Shown: positions 53,917 through 63,545 of the stretch, in pieces | Layout of the letters: every line of letters starts with the position of its first letter | How positions within the stretch are numbered: position 1 is the first letter of the stretch | Assembly: GCF_905207245.1 (NCBI RefSeq) | Contig: NZ_CAJLKP010000005.1 | Location: 62,001 to 126,000 of the forward strand | Length of the DNA: 64,000 nucleotides | Direction: 5' to 3' | Source of the DNA: an uncultured Bacteroides sp. | GTDB lineage: Bacteria > Bacteroidota > Bacteroidia > Bacteroidales > Bacteroidaceae | Program-made: the position numbers and the translations under genes | The notes under the pieces: model-generated | The model's database searches: none | The model's input: the letters and a program-made list of their open reading frames with translations, nothing else | Told to the model about the DNA's origin: nothing

Positions 53917-55230
53917 ATGAAAATAGCTATTGTCGGTACAGGGTACGTCGGTCTGGTGACCGGAACCTGTTTTGCAGAAATCGGTGTTAACGTTGTTTGC
54001 GTAGACACCAACAGTGAGAAAATAGAAGCACTGAAGAAAGGTATCATTCCTATCTATGAGAGTGGCTTGGAAGAAATGGTGAACCGCAATGTAAAAGCTG
54101 ACCGCCTGCACTTCACCACTTCTCTGGAAAGTTGCCTGAACGAAGTGGAAGTCGTTTTCAGTGCTGTTGGTACTCCGCCCGATGAAGATGGGAGTGCCGA
54201 CCTTAGCTATGTGCTTGAAGTTGCTCGCACCATCGGACGGAATATGCAGAAGTACATGCTGGTGGTTACAAAGAGTACCGTTCCCGTAGGTACGGCAAAG
54301 AAGGTGCGCGCCGCCATTCAGGAAGAATTGGATAAACGGGGCGTCAACATTCAATTCGATGTAGCTTCCAATCCCGAATTTCTGAAAGAGGGCAATGCCA
54401 TCAATGATTTCATGAGTCCCGACCGCGTAGTAGTGGGAGTGGAGTCCGAACGTGCAAAGAAGTTAATGAGTAAGCTCTACAAACCGTTCTTGCTAAACAA
54501 CTTCCGCGTCATCTTCATGGATATTCCATCTGCCGAAATGACCAAATATGCAGCCAATTCCATGCTTGCTACCCGCATCAGTTTCATGAACGATATTGCC
54601 AATCTTTGCGAGTTGGTAGGTGCAGACGTCAATATGGTGCGTAGCGGCATTGGTTCGGACACCCGTATCGGACGCAAATTCTTGTATCCGGGCATCGGCT
54701 ATGGCGGTTCTTGTTTCCCTAAAGATGTAAAAGCGCTTATCAAAACTGCTGAGTTGAACGGTTATCAGATGCGCGTGCTCCATGCTGTAGAAGAAGTGAA
54801 CGAATTGCAGAAAAGCATTCTCTTCAAAAAGCTCTGTAAGCATTTCGATAACGACTTAAAAGGAAAGACCATCGCCTTGTGGGGATTGGCTTTCAAACCG
54901 GAAACCGATGATATGCGCGAAGCACCCTCACTGGTCTTGATAGACAAATTGCTTAAAGTCGGATGTAAAGTGCGTGCTTACGATCCTGCTGCAATGGACG
55001 AATGCCGCCGCCGAATAGGTGAAAGCATTTATTATGCAAAGGATATGTATGATGCCGTACTCGATGCTGATGCCATGATGCTGGTTACGGAATGGAAAGA
55101 ATTCCGCTTGCCGTCGTGGGCAGTTATCAAGAAGACTATGGAGCAGGCAGTAGTGCTGGACGGACGTAATATCTATGATAAAAAGGATATGGAAGAGCAA
55201 GGGTTTGCTTACCATTGCATTGGACATTAA
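53917..55230 (+). CDS. ugd: UDP-glucose 6-dehydrogenase
   Basis: A 437-aa NAD-dependent enzyme oxidising UDP-glucose to UDP-glucuronate. The NAD-binding motif is GTGYVGLVTGTCFAEIG near 7-23. The central and catalytic part has SNPEFLKEGNAINDFMSPDRVVVG and GIGYGGSCFPKDVKAL with catalytic Cys266. The C-terminal UDP-binding domain has LWGLAFKPETDDMREAPS near 320-337. UDP-glucuronate would serve the exopolysaccharide. This links to the hexuronate pathway at 23-28 kb only in chemistry, not in location. Confidence 0.95.
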   Translation: MKIAIVGTGYVGLVTGTCFAEIGVNVVCVDTNSEKIEALKKGIIPIYESGLEEMVNRNVKADRLHFTTSLESCLNEVEVVFSAVGTPPDEDGSADLSYVLEVARTIGRNMQKYMLVVTKSTVPVGTAKKVRAAIQEELDKRGVNIQFDVASNPEFLKEGNAINDFMSPDRVVVGVESERAKKLMSKLYKPFLLNNFRVIFMDIPSAEMTKYAANSMLATRISFMNDIANLCELVGADVNMVRSGIGSDTRIGRKFLYPGIGYGGSCFPKDVKALIKTAELNGYQMRVLHAVEEVNELQKSILFKKLCKHFDNDLKGKTIALWGLAFKPETDDMREAPSLVLIDKLLKVGCKVRAYDPAAMDECRRRIGESIYYAKDMYDAVLDADAMMLVTEWKEFRLPSWAVIKKTMEQAVVLDGRNIYDKKDMEEQGFAYHCIGH

Positions 55231-55254
55231 GAATTTAACAAAACAGAGGGAGTT

Positions 55255-56052
55255 ATGATAAAGTGGGGTGCTATTTCCATGGTGCTCGTTATGATGCTGG
55301 CTTCTTGCAATAATGCTAAAAACGGAGAGGCTTCCGACAAGGAAGACCTGACCGCAAAAAGACTTTTGCAAGGCATATGGCTGGATGACGAGACGGATAT
55401 ACCGTTAATGCGTATTAACGGCGATACGATCTATTATCTCGACCCACAGAATCTGCCCGTTTACTTTAAAGTTATCCGCGATACGATATACGTGCGTGGA
55501 AACACACCAATAGCTTATAAGATAGATCGGCAAACGGAATATAGTTTTTGGTTCCACAGTCTCTCTGATGAGATTGTGAAGTTGTATAAGTCAGATAATC
55601 CGGAAGATACACTGGCATTTTCCAACCAAGAAACAGAAATCACTCCCAGCATCCCGGAAGTCGTGAAAAAGGATAGCGTGGTAGTATATAAAGGTACGCG
55701 CTATCGAGGCTATGTCTATATCAACCCTTCCCAAATGAAAGTGATAAAGACCTCCTATTCTGAAGAGGGTATAGGCATAGATAATGTATATTATGACAAT
55801 GTGATACACATTTGTGTATACGAAGGACGGAATTTGCTGTATGGAAAAGATATAACCAAGAAAATGTTTGTAGACATCTTCCCAGAGGAAGAATTGAAGC
55901 AAAGCATCCTTACTGATATGAACTTCATGGGAGTAGACGGAAAAGGATATCACTATGAGGCAACGCTACGTGTTCCGGAAAGTTCTGTTTATCACCTCGT
56001 GAACCTGACTATCAGTCCCGACAAACAACTGCATATAAAAATGGTGGAGTAA
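55255..56052 (+). CDS. DUF4738-domain lipoprotein at the end of the exopolysaccharide operon
   Basis: A 265-aa predicted lipoprotein: lipobox LASC (Cys18) followed by an acidic linker. An N-terminal lipocalin-like part begins GIWLDDETDIPLMRINGDTIYYLDPQNLPVYF, typical of DUF4738. The C-terminal domain has KGTRYRGYVYINPSQMKVIKTSY and ends PDKQLHIKMVE. The family is of unknown function in Bacteroides, often close to polysaccharide genes. A 24-bp gap follows ugd and a terminator hairpin follows the stop. Confidence 0.82.
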   Translation: MIKWGAISMVLVMMLASCNNAKNGEASDKEDLTAKRLLQGIWLDDETDIPLMRINGDTIYYLDPQNLPVYFKVIRDTIYVRGNTPIAYKIDRQTEYSFWFHSLSDEIVKLYKSDNPEDTLAFSNQETEITPSIPEVVKKDSVVVYKGTRYRGYVYINPSQMKVIKTSYSEEGIGIDNVYYDNVIHICVYEGRNLLYGKDITKKMFVDIFPEEELKQSILTDMNFMGVDGKGYHYEATLRVPESSVYHLVNLTISPDKQLHIKMVE

Positions 56053-56062
56053 TCTCCACCAT
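56041..56062 (+). terminator. Hairpin terminating the exopolysaccharide operon
   Basis: Perfect 9-bp arms ATGGTGGAG (56041-56049) and CTCCACCAT (56054-56062), with a 4-nt loop containing the TAA stop (56050-56052). An A/T-rich tail follows. Confidence 0.75.
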
Positions 56063-56093
56063 CAAATAAATAATATTATAGGAAAATATCCTT

Positions 56094-57401
56094 TTATTTC
56101 TGATTACTCCCCGAAGCATTATTATTCCTCTTCGGAGCACCACTTCTTCCTCTCGAAGCATTACCTTTTTTCTGGGCATTTCCACCGCCTCGATTCGCAT
56201 TCCGACCTCCCTTGGAGTGAAAATTCCGTCTGCCACCATCGTAACTGCGGGGTTTATATTCGGGGGCTTCACCCAATTCCTCCGGTACGGGTATTTTATA
56301 AATGTCTTTCTCCAGAAAATTTTCTATCTGCTTGAAGTTACTCTGTTCCTTCTCATTGACAAAAGTCAAAGCAACACCGTCGTTATTGGCACGCGCTGTA
56401 CGACCGATACGATGAACATAGTCTTCACTATCATGCGGAACGTCATAGTTGAGAACAAGACGAATATCGTCAATATCAATACCACGCGCCACAATGTCAG
56501 TAGCTACAAGGATATTTATTCGACCGGCTTTAAACTCATGCATCACTTCCTCACGCTGTGCCTGCTCCAGATCAGAGTGCATTTCGCCTACGTTCAGCTT
56601 CATCAATTTCAACGCTTTCGTCACTTCTTTTACTTTTAGTTTGGACGATGCGAAAATAATAACGCGCTCCGGGGTTTGCTCGGCAAAAAGATTACGGATG
56701 ATGCCCAGCTTCTGATTCTCGTAGCAAACATAGGCCGCCTGTACTATTTTGTCAGCAGGACGGGAAACGGCAAGTTTTACTTCGGCGGGATTATTGAGGA
56801 TGGTGTTAGCAAGTTGTTGTATTTTAGCGGGCATGGTGGCAGAAAACATGATAGTTTGCCGCTCTTTGGGCAGATACTTCACAATCTGCATGATATCGTC
56901 GAAGAAACCCATATCGAGCATGCGGTCAGCTTCATCGAGGATAAAGTAGGAGACACGGGAGAGATCAACATAACCCAGACTGAGATGAGCTATCAAACGT
57001 CCCGGAGTAGCTATCACGACATCAGCACCCAGCATCAAGCCTTTCTTCTGTTGTTCAAAAAGTATTCCGTCGTTACCTCCATAAACTGCCACGCTACTGA
57101 CAGGCATAAAATAAGAAAAACCTTCCATCTGCTGATCTATCTGTTGCGCCAGCTCTCGTGTGGGTGACATGACAATACAGTTAATAGCATCTTCAGGGTG
57201 TCCGCCTTCGGAAAGTTTATTCAGTACCGGCAGTAAATAAGCGGCAGTCTTACCGGTTCCGGTTTGCGCTACGGCTATCAAATCTCTGCCTTCAAGTATA
57301 ACGGGAATGGATTTCTCTTGTATAGGTGTACACTCATCGAAGCGCATGGCTTCCAGCGCATCAAGCACCTGGTCATTCAGTTGTAGTTCGGAAAACTTCA
57401 T
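56094..57401 (-). CDS. DEAD-box RNA helicase (RhlE-like)
   Basis: A 435-aa ATP-dependent RNA helicase. It shows the Q motif (FDECTPIQEKSIP), motif I AQTGTGKT at 45-52, PTRELAQQ, DEAD (in FILDEADRMLDMGF), SAT (MFSATMP), and the C-terminal ARGIDID and HRIGRTAR motifs. The tail after about 375 is Gly/Arg/Asn-rich (RSYDGGRRNFHSKGGRNANRGG), typical for RNA-binding RhlE/CsdA-like proteins of Bacteroides. It has a complete own promoter. Confidence 0.95.
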   Translation of the reverse strand: MKFSELQLNDQVLDALEAMRFDECTPIQEKSIPVILEGRDLIAVAQTGTGKTAAYLLPVLNKLSEGGHPEDAINCIVMSPTRELAQQIDQQMEGFSYFMPVSSVAVYGGNDGILFEQQKKGLMLGADVVIATPGRLIAHLSLGYVDLSRVSYFILDEADRMLDMGFFDDIMQIVKYLPKERQTIMFSATMPAKIQQLANTILNNPAEVKLAVSRPADKIVQAAYVCYENQKLGIIRNLFAEQTPERVIIFASSKLKVKEVTKALKLMKLNVGEMHSDLEQAQREEVMHEFKAGRINILVATDIVARGIDIDDIRLVLNYDVPHDSEDYVHRIGRTARANNDGVALTFVNEKEQSNFKQIENFLEKDIYKIPVPEELGEAPEYKPRSYDGGRRNFHSKGGRNANRGGGNAQKKGNASRGRSGAPKRNNNASGSNQK

Positions 57402-57421
57402 GTTTCTTTTTTATTTAGCCG

Positions 57422-57452
57422 CAAAGATAGGAAATAAAGTGATTATCGCAAA
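57422..57452 (-). promoter_or_regulatory. Promoter of the DEAD-box helicase gene
   Basis: On the minus strand TTTG (57449-57452), 19 bp and TATCTTTG (57422-57429). It lies between the SusD stop and the helicase start; no terminator for the upstream SusC/D transcript is seen, so some read-through is possible. Confidence 0.78.
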
Positions 57453-57481
57453 AGAATAAAGCTACTTTGCGGCTCGTTCTC

Positions 57482-59110
57482 TTAATACCCCGGATGCTGT
57501 TTCCATCCCGGATTCATCTGTCTGATTTTCTCAGGGATAGGAAAGACAGTAGTATATCCGTTTTTTTCATCAGGTAATTGCGGACGACTACTGTAAGCAC
57601 GGGTAAACTGACCGAAACGGATTAAATCCTGACGTCGCCAACCTTCCCAGGCAAATTCCATCTGACGCTCAGCAAGAAGGCTTGTTAAAGTCGCAGTACG
57701 TTGTGGTGCTCCAACGCGGGCACGTACCAGATTTAGTTCCTCATCTCCGTTGCGTCCATCGCGGACTTTAGCCTCACTCTTCATCAACAGCACATCGGCA
57801 TAACGGAACAGGACAATATCATTTTCCATCAATTTACCATCCTTCATTGCTTTATCGTCTATTTCATATTTTTTCATACGGGCACCGGCGGTCTTCTCAT
57901 AAGATTCGTCAGATAAATCCAACTTAACCTTCCAAGGTTCATAAACTAGAACTGTTCCATTATCCAATTTTACGACATTCCCTTTCAAATCGTAGACCGT
58001 ACCGGCATAATAGCAATAATCAAAGCGTGGGTCTTGTTCATCGGTCTCATATCCAAAGGTCTGCAAAGCTTCGACAGTAGCACTCGATCCATTCTCACCG
58101 GATAGTCCCAATGCTTTAGCATGGTTGTAGTGGCGTGAGCGGAAAAGATATTGCATCTGATTGGTATATAATGTCTTATTCATCGGAATGGTGAAAATAT
58201 TTTCAACAGAGCTTTCATTATATACAGCAAAGTTATCAGTGTAGTCCGGTTCAAGACGATAACCAAGGGCGGTAATTTTGTCGCAATAAGCTTCTACTGT
58301 CTGCCAGGCATTAAATATACTTCCATCCACATCAAAAAAGATTGTTTTCCCGTCGGGGTGCGTATCGTCTGTCCAATCATTATCGGTATAAATTTCAACG
58401 TTCAGCGCCAGTTTCGCAAGTAAAAAGTAGGCAACGGGGCGTGTCAGGCGTCCGTAGTAATTGCCTGAGCGGTTACTGAATTCAGCGGGCAGGAGTGGAG
58501 CGGATTCCTGTAATTCCCTGAATATAAAGTCGAATACTTCCTTACGTTCGCTCAACACAATATCTTTGGAGGCTACCTGAGAAGCCACAACTACCGGAAT
58601 GCGTCCAAATAAATCCATCAGATAATAATAGTACATCGCACGAAAAGCACGTACTTCGGCACGATAGACGGGAAGCTCTGTATCGGAATGGTTGAGGGCA
58701 TAAGCTTCTATGTGTTCCAAGGAACTATTGCTGAGCATGACTACTTTATAGAGATACTCCCAGGTGGCCTGTATTGCATCATTGTTTACACCCCATTTGT
58801 GCAGGAATAGACCTTGCCAGAAACCACCGTCATACCAGTCGCCACCACGGGTGGGCATTATGGCTTCGTCGGTAGTAAAAGTATTCAGATCGTATACACC
58901 GCGACCTGTTCCCTGCAAACCCTGACTGTCAGAATTACCACCGACATAGTTGTAAAGGGAAGCTACTGTGTTAAGATAAAGTTCGGAGATATTACGATAG
59001 CCTTCTTCTTCGGGTTGTGCATCGCGGGGTTTCTCTTTCAGGAAATCATCGCATGAGGCCACGAAGCAGCAAAGGGCGGCTAAAATGCAAAATATTGAAT
59101 AACGTTTCAT
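57482..59110 (-). CDS. SusD/RagB-family glycan-binding lipoprotein
   Basis: A 542-aa surface lipoprotein with lipobox VASC (Cys20) followed by DDFLKEKPRD, typical of SusD starts. TPR-like helices lie in the N-terminal half (RAEVRAFRAMYYYYLMDLFGRIPVV), and the C-terminal motif RMKKYEIDDKA, NDIVLFRYADVLLMKSEA and WEGWRRQDLIRFGQF is conserved across the family. It pairs with the SusC transporter 11 bp upstream. The bound glycan is unknown: no glycoside hydrolase, sulfatase or regulator is adjacent. Confidence 0.96.
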   Translation of the reverse strand: MKRYSIFCILAALCCFVASCDDFLKEKPRDAQPEEEGYRNISELYLNTVASLYNYVGGNSDSQGLQGTGRGVYDLNTFTTDEAIMPTRGGDWYDGGFWQGLFLHKWGVNNDAIQATWEYLYKVVMLSNSSLEHIEAYALNHSDTELPVYRAEVRAFRAMYYYYLMDLFGRIPVVVASQVASKDIVLSERKEVFDFIFRELQESAPLLPAEFSNRSGNYYGRLTRPVAYFLLAKLALNVEIYTDNDWTDDTHPDGKTIFFDVDGSIFNAWQTVEAYCDKITALGYRLEPDYTDNFAVYNESSVENIFTIPMNKTLYTNQMQYLFRSRHYNHAKALGLSGENGSSATVEALQTFGYETDEQDPRFDYCYYAGTVYDLKGNVVKLDNGTVLVYEPWKVKLDLSDESYEKTAGARMKKYEIDDKAMKDGKLMENDIVLFRYADVLLMKSEAKVRDGRNGDEELNLVRARVGAPQRTATLTSLLAERQMEFAWEGWRRQDLIRFGQFTRAYSSRPQLPDEKNGYTTVFPIPEKIRQMNPGWKQHPGY

Positions 59111-59121
59111 AGCTTTAGGGT

Positions 59122-61854
59122 TTAAAAGTTTACACTTAGTCCGATGGTATATGTGCGGTATAGAGGATAGGTACGTTTATCATCTATACCTAAAGTAGAG
59201 TTTACCGACGAACTGTTTATCATAGGGGTCAACCCTGAATAGCCGGAAATGGTAGCCAGATTATTGACTGTCAGTGATAAACGGAGCGACTGCAAATAGC
59301 GGGCATTCTTTAGTGGAACATTCCAGCCTACTGTCACATAATCGAAGTTGACATAGTCCCCATCTTCCAGCCAATAATCCGTGGCGGTCTGGTCTTTTAT
59401 GTTCCGGGCAGGTGCCTTCTTCATTACGTTGTAGTCAGGAAAGCTATTCATATTCATATAAGTCAGTGAGGTGCCGTTATAGACTTTATGACCAAAAGCG
59501 CCATTAATCTGCAATGACACATCAAAGTCTTTATAACGGAAACTTATGTTAGAGCCAAGAATTGTTTTCGGCACAGCTTGTCCTGCCACATAACGGTCTT
59601 CACCATCTTCCAGACTGACACCGCCGCCATTGAGATCGGCAATCTGATAAGTATAGCCGCCATTGCCATCGGATACCAACCCAGTGGAATGGGGTAAATA
59701 GAATACACCTAATGGCTGACCTACAATCTGATAAACAATGTGGTTGTATCCACCATGAAATCCCGCACCATCCAGTCCGGCAATACTTTTATACTCAGTT
59801 GCTGAAATCTGCTCGCCCTGGTATGTTCCGTTGAGGGAAAGCAGTTTATTCTGTTGGAAAGTCAGATTGGCATTGATATTCAGCTCCATATCTTTAGTTT
59901 TAAGTGGAGTAACGCCAATGGATAGCTCTGTTCCGTAATTACGCATGGAACCAATGTTTGCCAGCAGAGTGTTGTAAGTAAAAGGCGGTACACTGACATT
60001 ATAAAGATAGAGCATGTCTTTCGTCTTAGAGTTATAGTAGTTCGCCGTCAGCAATAACCGGTTGCCCAACAAAGCTATCTCTATACCGGCATTGAATGTT
60101 TGCTTCACCTCCCATTTCAGATCGGGATTCGTATTGCGCAACTTATTCATTGTGACTACAGGTGATGAACCGACCGGAGCCACACCATCAGGACGCATCA
60201 GATTCAATGTAGTATATGAGTCAATGCCATTTTGATTGCCCGCCAATCCATATCCGGCACGAATTTTCAGATTGTCAATAAAAGGCAGCTTCTCCATGAA
60301 CTTCTCATTACTGACTACCCAAGCTACTGACACTGCCGGAAAAAATCCCCACTTATGGTTACTTCCGAATTTGGAGGAAGCGTCTCCACGGGCATTCACC
60401 GTCAGTATATAACGGTTGTTGTATGTATAATTCGCGCGCCCCATAAAAGAAACAAGCCGTGGATCTTCATAATAGGAGCCAGTACCTTCCCATGGACGGA
60501 GAGCACCTCCTTGCAGATTATTGTAACCAGCATCATCGCTACTGAACTTTGTAGCTGTAACATAGTAACCTGTATATTGCTCTTTCTGTAATTCCGCCAG
60601 CCCTAAAATATCAAAGAAATGCTTTCGCCACTCCTTTTTGTAAGACAACATCAGGTTGCCAAGTAATGATTCCATCTTTTTAGTTCCTCTGTATGCCTGC
60701 CCATTTGCCCAAACAGCAACAGGCAGATACTGTGAATCCTCTATAACATTATAGGTATAGGAACCAAAAAGAGTAAGTTTCCATGCTTCGGACAAGTTAA
60801 ACGTCAGCCGGGCATGTGTACTAATATGTGACGTAGCATCCTTATCATTCACATCCATCCAAGCCAGTGGGTGAGATAACTGGCTGGCAAAGGCGCTCCC
60901 GTCCCAACTCCCGGTTTCCGGATTTTTATGATTAGGGAAGGTGGGGTTGAATGAAGCTGCTGAATAGAACACCTTATGCAGATTCACCAGGTTACGCTCT
61001 TTTTGTATGGAACCGAACATACCAAGGTCACATTTCAGGAAGCTATCGAAAACATACTGCGTCATATTCATATTTGAAGTGAAGTTCTGCAATTTTTCAT
61101 TGACGATAACCCCTTCACGGTTCATCAAGGCAAGTGAGACGCGATAATTAGAAGTATTCGTGCCTCCGGAAAAGGCAATGTGATGATTATGCTGTAATCC
61201 GGTTTGTTCTATCTCTTTCTGAAAATCAGTATTGTTACCCAAATCAGTAATTGAAATACCACGTTCCCGGGCCACGCTACGAAATTCGTCTCCACTAAGC
61301 ATCCTCACGGTTTTATAACTCGAAGCAATGCCGAAGCTGCCATTGTAATTAACACTTGTACGCCCGCTGACACCTTTCTTTGTAGTGATTTCTATTACTC
61401 CCGATGCTCCTCGGGAGCCGTACTGCGCTGTTTCCGAAGCATCCTTCAGGATCACGAAGCTTTCAATATCTGCCGGATAAATAGATGTGAGCATACTTAA
61501 ATCACCGAAAACACCATCTACTATAATCAACGGGTCGTTTCCGGTAGTCAATGAAGTGGTACCGCGTAAACGGACAGCATCAAGTGCAGCAGGTCCGTTT
61601 GAACCTTTTAGAATAGTCAGTCCGGGCACCCGTCCGCGAATAGCATCCAGCGGATTGGTTATCTGATCCTTATTCATCTGATTTTCAGTAATTCTTTCTA
61701 CCAGTCCGGAAAGGTTCTTACGAAGACCTGTGGCATATCCAACAGTCGTTATGGAGTCGGGTAGAGCAGCATGAAATTGCTTTTGTGCAACGGCAGGAGG
61801 ACCGGGTACAATCAAAAGTAAAGAGAGATAGAACAGATTCCTGATTCTCTTCAT
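59122..61854 (-). CDS. SusC/RagA-family TonB-linked outer-membrane transporter lacking the N-terminal carboxypeptidase-like domain
   Basis: A 910-aa TonB-dependent importer of glycans with SusD. After a signal peptide ending at PAVAQ, the protein goes almost directly into the plug: ITTVGYATGLRKNLSGLVERITENQM, and DAIRGRVPGLTILKG, DPLIIVDGVFGDLSML and EITTKKG. The C-terminal barrel ends YTIGLSVNF. Most SusC proteins are about 1,000-1,100 aa and carry an Ig-like CarboxypepD_reg-like domain before the plug; here it is absent. ATG 61854 is used because the upstream extension overlaps the -7 box at 61879-61886. Confidence 0.95.
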   Translation of the reverse strand: MKRIRNLFYLSLLLIVPGPPAVAQKQFHAALPDSITTVGYATGLRKNLSGLVERITENQMNKDQITNPLDAIRGRVPGLTILKGSNGPAALDAVRLRGTTSLTTGNDPLIIVDGVFGDLSMLTSIYPADIESFVILKDASETAQYGSRGASGVIEITTKKGVSGRTSVNYNGSFGIASSYKTVRMLSGDEFRSVARERGISITDLGNNTDFQKEIEQTGLQHNHHIAFSGGTNTSNYRVSLALMNREGVIVNEKLQNFTSNMNMTQYVFDSFLKCDLGMFGSIQKERNLVNLHKVFYSAASFNPTFPNHKNPETGSWDGSAFASQLSHPLAWMDVNDKDATSHISTHARLTFNLSEAWKLTLFGSYTYNVIEDSQYLPVAVWANGQAYRGTKKMESLLGNLMLSYKKEWRKHFFDILGLAELQKEQYTGYYVTATKFSSDDAGYNNLQGGALRPWEGTGSYYEDPRLVSFMGRANYTYNNRYILTVNARGDASSKFGSNHKWGFFPAVSVAWVVSNEKFMEKLPFIDNLKIRAGYGLAGNQNGIDSYTTLNLMRPDGVAPVGSSPVVTMNKLRNTNPDLKWEVKQTFNAGIEIALLGNRLLLTANYYNSKTKDMLYLYNVSVPPFTYNTLLANIGSMRNYGTELSIGVTPLKTKDMELNINANLTFQQNKLLSLNGTYQGEQISATEYKSIAGLDGAGFHGGYNHIVYQIVGQPLGVFYLPHSTGLVSDGNGGYTYQIADLNGGGVSLEDGEDRYVAGQAVPKTILGSNISFRYKDFDVSLQINGAFGHKVYNGTSLTYMNMNSFPDYNVMKKAPARNIKDQTATDYWLEDGDYVNFDYVTVGWNVPLKNARYLQSLRLSLTVNNLATISGYSGLTPMINSSSVNSTLGIDDKRTYPLYRTYTIGLSVNF

Positions 61855-61873
61855 AGTATTATTATTTAAGAGG

Positions 61874-61920
61874 TTCCGCAAATATATATGTCACTATATG
61901 AAACAAATATATTTGCGGAA
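61874..61920. repeat. 14-bp perfect inverted repeat containing the SusC promoter
   Basis: Arms 61874-61887 and 61907-61920. On the minus strand TATATTTG (61879-61886) lies in the left arm, preceded by TTTG (61904-61907) 17 bp upstream. The second arm carries the same -7-like word on the plus strand. It may serve as a terminator for serB as well as an operator. Confidence 0.65.
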
Positions 61921-61929
61921 TAGTTCAGG

Positions 61930-63159
61930 CTACTTCGGCAAATCGATGTAGGAATCCTTGAAGCCCAGGAAATAGAGTACTCCATCCAAACCGATGGTGT
62001 TAATGGATTGTTTAGCATTAGCCACCACTTTCGGCTTCGCATGGAAAGCGATACCCAAGCCGGCAACACCTAACATTGGAAGGTCATTGGCTCCGTCACC
62101 CACAGCAATAGTCTGGGCAATGTCTACCTTCTCCACTTGTGCAATGAGACGCAGCAACTCGGCTTTCCGTTTGCCATCCACCACGTCGCCCAGGTAGCGA
62201 CCGGTCAGTTTACCGTCCGCAATTTCCAATTCGTTGGCATATACGTAGTCAATAGCATATTTCTTTTGCAGATACTGGCCGAAATAGGTGAAACCACCGG
62301 AAAGAATGGCAATCTTATAACCATACTTCTTCAGTACATACATCAATCGGTCTACCCCCTCCGTAATAGGCAGGCTCTCTGCAATTTCCTGCATCACAGA
62401 TTCGTCCAATCCTTTCAGCAAAGCCACGCGCTCGCGAAAACTTTCTGTAAAGTCTATCTCACCACGCATGGCACGTTCGGTGATTGCCTTCACTTCATTA
62501 CCCACACCGGCGCGTATAGCCAATTCGTCGATAACTTCCGTTTCAATCAGCGTGGAGTCCATATCAAAACATATCAGACGGCGCATACGGCGATACATAT
62601 TATCGAGCTGGAAAGAGAAATCCATTTCCAGTTCACTGGCCAACTTCATCAGTTGCTCCTGCATAGCAATGCGGTCTTTGGGAGTACCCCGGACAGAAAA
62701 CTCAATGCAAGCGCGGGTACGCGAGTCACATTCGTCCAACGGAATACGTCCGGTCAGACGCTTGATGGCATCAATATTCATTCCCTGTTCAGACAGGATA
62801 CGAGTAACCGCAGAAATTTGACGGGCGGATAGCTTACGTCCCAGCAATGTAAGGATATAGCGGTTCTTTCCCTGCATATTTACCCAATCTTCATATTCTT
62901 TCACCGAAATAGGGTAGAAGCGGATAGTGACTCCCAGAGAAGATGCTTTGAAAAGCAATTCCTTCATAATAAAGCCGGAATGTTGCTCCTCCGTCTTACA
63001 TAAAATACCAAGTGATAGCGTATTATGAATATCAGCCTGACCTATGTCGAGGATAGTAGCGTCGTATTTTGCTAAAATTTCCGTGACCGACGCAGTCAAT
63101 CCCGGACGGTCTTCACCCGTGACACGGATGAGAATAAGCTCTGTGCTCAATGGTTGCAT
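61930..63159 (-). CDS. serB: Phosphoserine phosphatase with N-terminal ACT domains
   Basis: A 409-aa enzyme that makes L-serine from phosphoserine. The N-terminal ACT-like region (about residues 8-90 and 100-180: ILIRVTGEDRPGLTASVTEILAKY and ILTLLGRKLSARQISAVTRIL) is followed by the HAD phosphatase domain: DMDST at 199-203 (nucleophile Asp199), then SESLPITEGVDRLMYVLKKYGYKIAILSGGFTYF and VGDGANDLPML. The frame can extend to 63225, but a -7 box at 63197-63204 lies in that extension, so ATG 63159 is used. Confidence 0.95.
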   Translation of the reverse strand: MQPLSTELILIRVTGEDRPGLTASVTEILAKYDATILDIGQADIHNTLSLGILCKTEEQHSGFIMKELLFKASSLGVTIRFYPISVKEYEDWVNMQGKNRYILTLLGRKLSARQISAVTRILSEQGMNIDAIKRLTGRIPLDECDSRTRACIEFSVRGTPKDRIAMQEQLMKLASELEMDFSFQLDNMYRRMRRLICFDMDSTLIETEVIDELAIRAGVGNEVKAITERAMRGEIDFTESFRERVALLKGLDESVMQEIAESLPITEGVDRLMYVLKKYGYKIAILSGGFTYFGQYLQKKYAIDYVYANELEIADGKLTGRYLGDVVDGKRKAELLRLIAQVEKVDIAQTIAVGDGANDLPMLGVAGLGIAFHAKPKVVANAKQSINTIGLDGVLYFLGFKDSYIDLPK

Positions 63160-63196
63160 ATCAAGTTGTCTATTTAAATTAATGAATAATACAGTG

Positions 63197-63204
63197 CAAA
63201 AGTA
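63197..63204 (-). promoter_or_regulatory. -7 box of serB
   Basis: TACTTTTG on the minus strand matches TAnnTTTG. The leader would be about 32-35 nt. The -33 element is not clear. Confidence 0.55.
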
Positions 63205-63545
63205 GGGAAAATTCCCGCTACTCATACTAATATACGAAAAATATATGCTTTACACCCTTTATTGAACGAGAATAGCAACGGAATGTTCGCTGTTTGCAAT
63301 AAGGAAAAATAAGTGAGCAACAATGCTTATAGAAGATAGGCAGAGGTATAAAACATGTTATATAACATAAATAATTCAACCATTCACTTGGTTTTCAATA
63401 ATAATGTTGTACCTTTGACGCCGATTTAGGACAAGTGGTTCTACAATCTTAGTAAATGTTGATTATACATTTGTTTCATAAGACGCTAAATTAGCATCAC
63501 AACAAGCAACTGTAAATCAACCAGTATTAACCAAAACCGCCTTAC
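63205..63545. other. Divergent intergenic region upstream of the thioredoxin-fold gene
   Basis: Apart from the serB -7 box beside it and a plus-strand promoter at 63388-63417, I see no gene, hairpin or repeat. The plus-strand transcript would have a leader of about 120 nt. Confidence 0.5.
63388..63417 (+). promoter_or_regulatory. Promoter of the thioredoxin-fold gene
   Basis: TTG (63388-63390), 19 bp and TACCTTTG (63410-63417) match the Bacteroides consensus. Confidence 0.75.
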
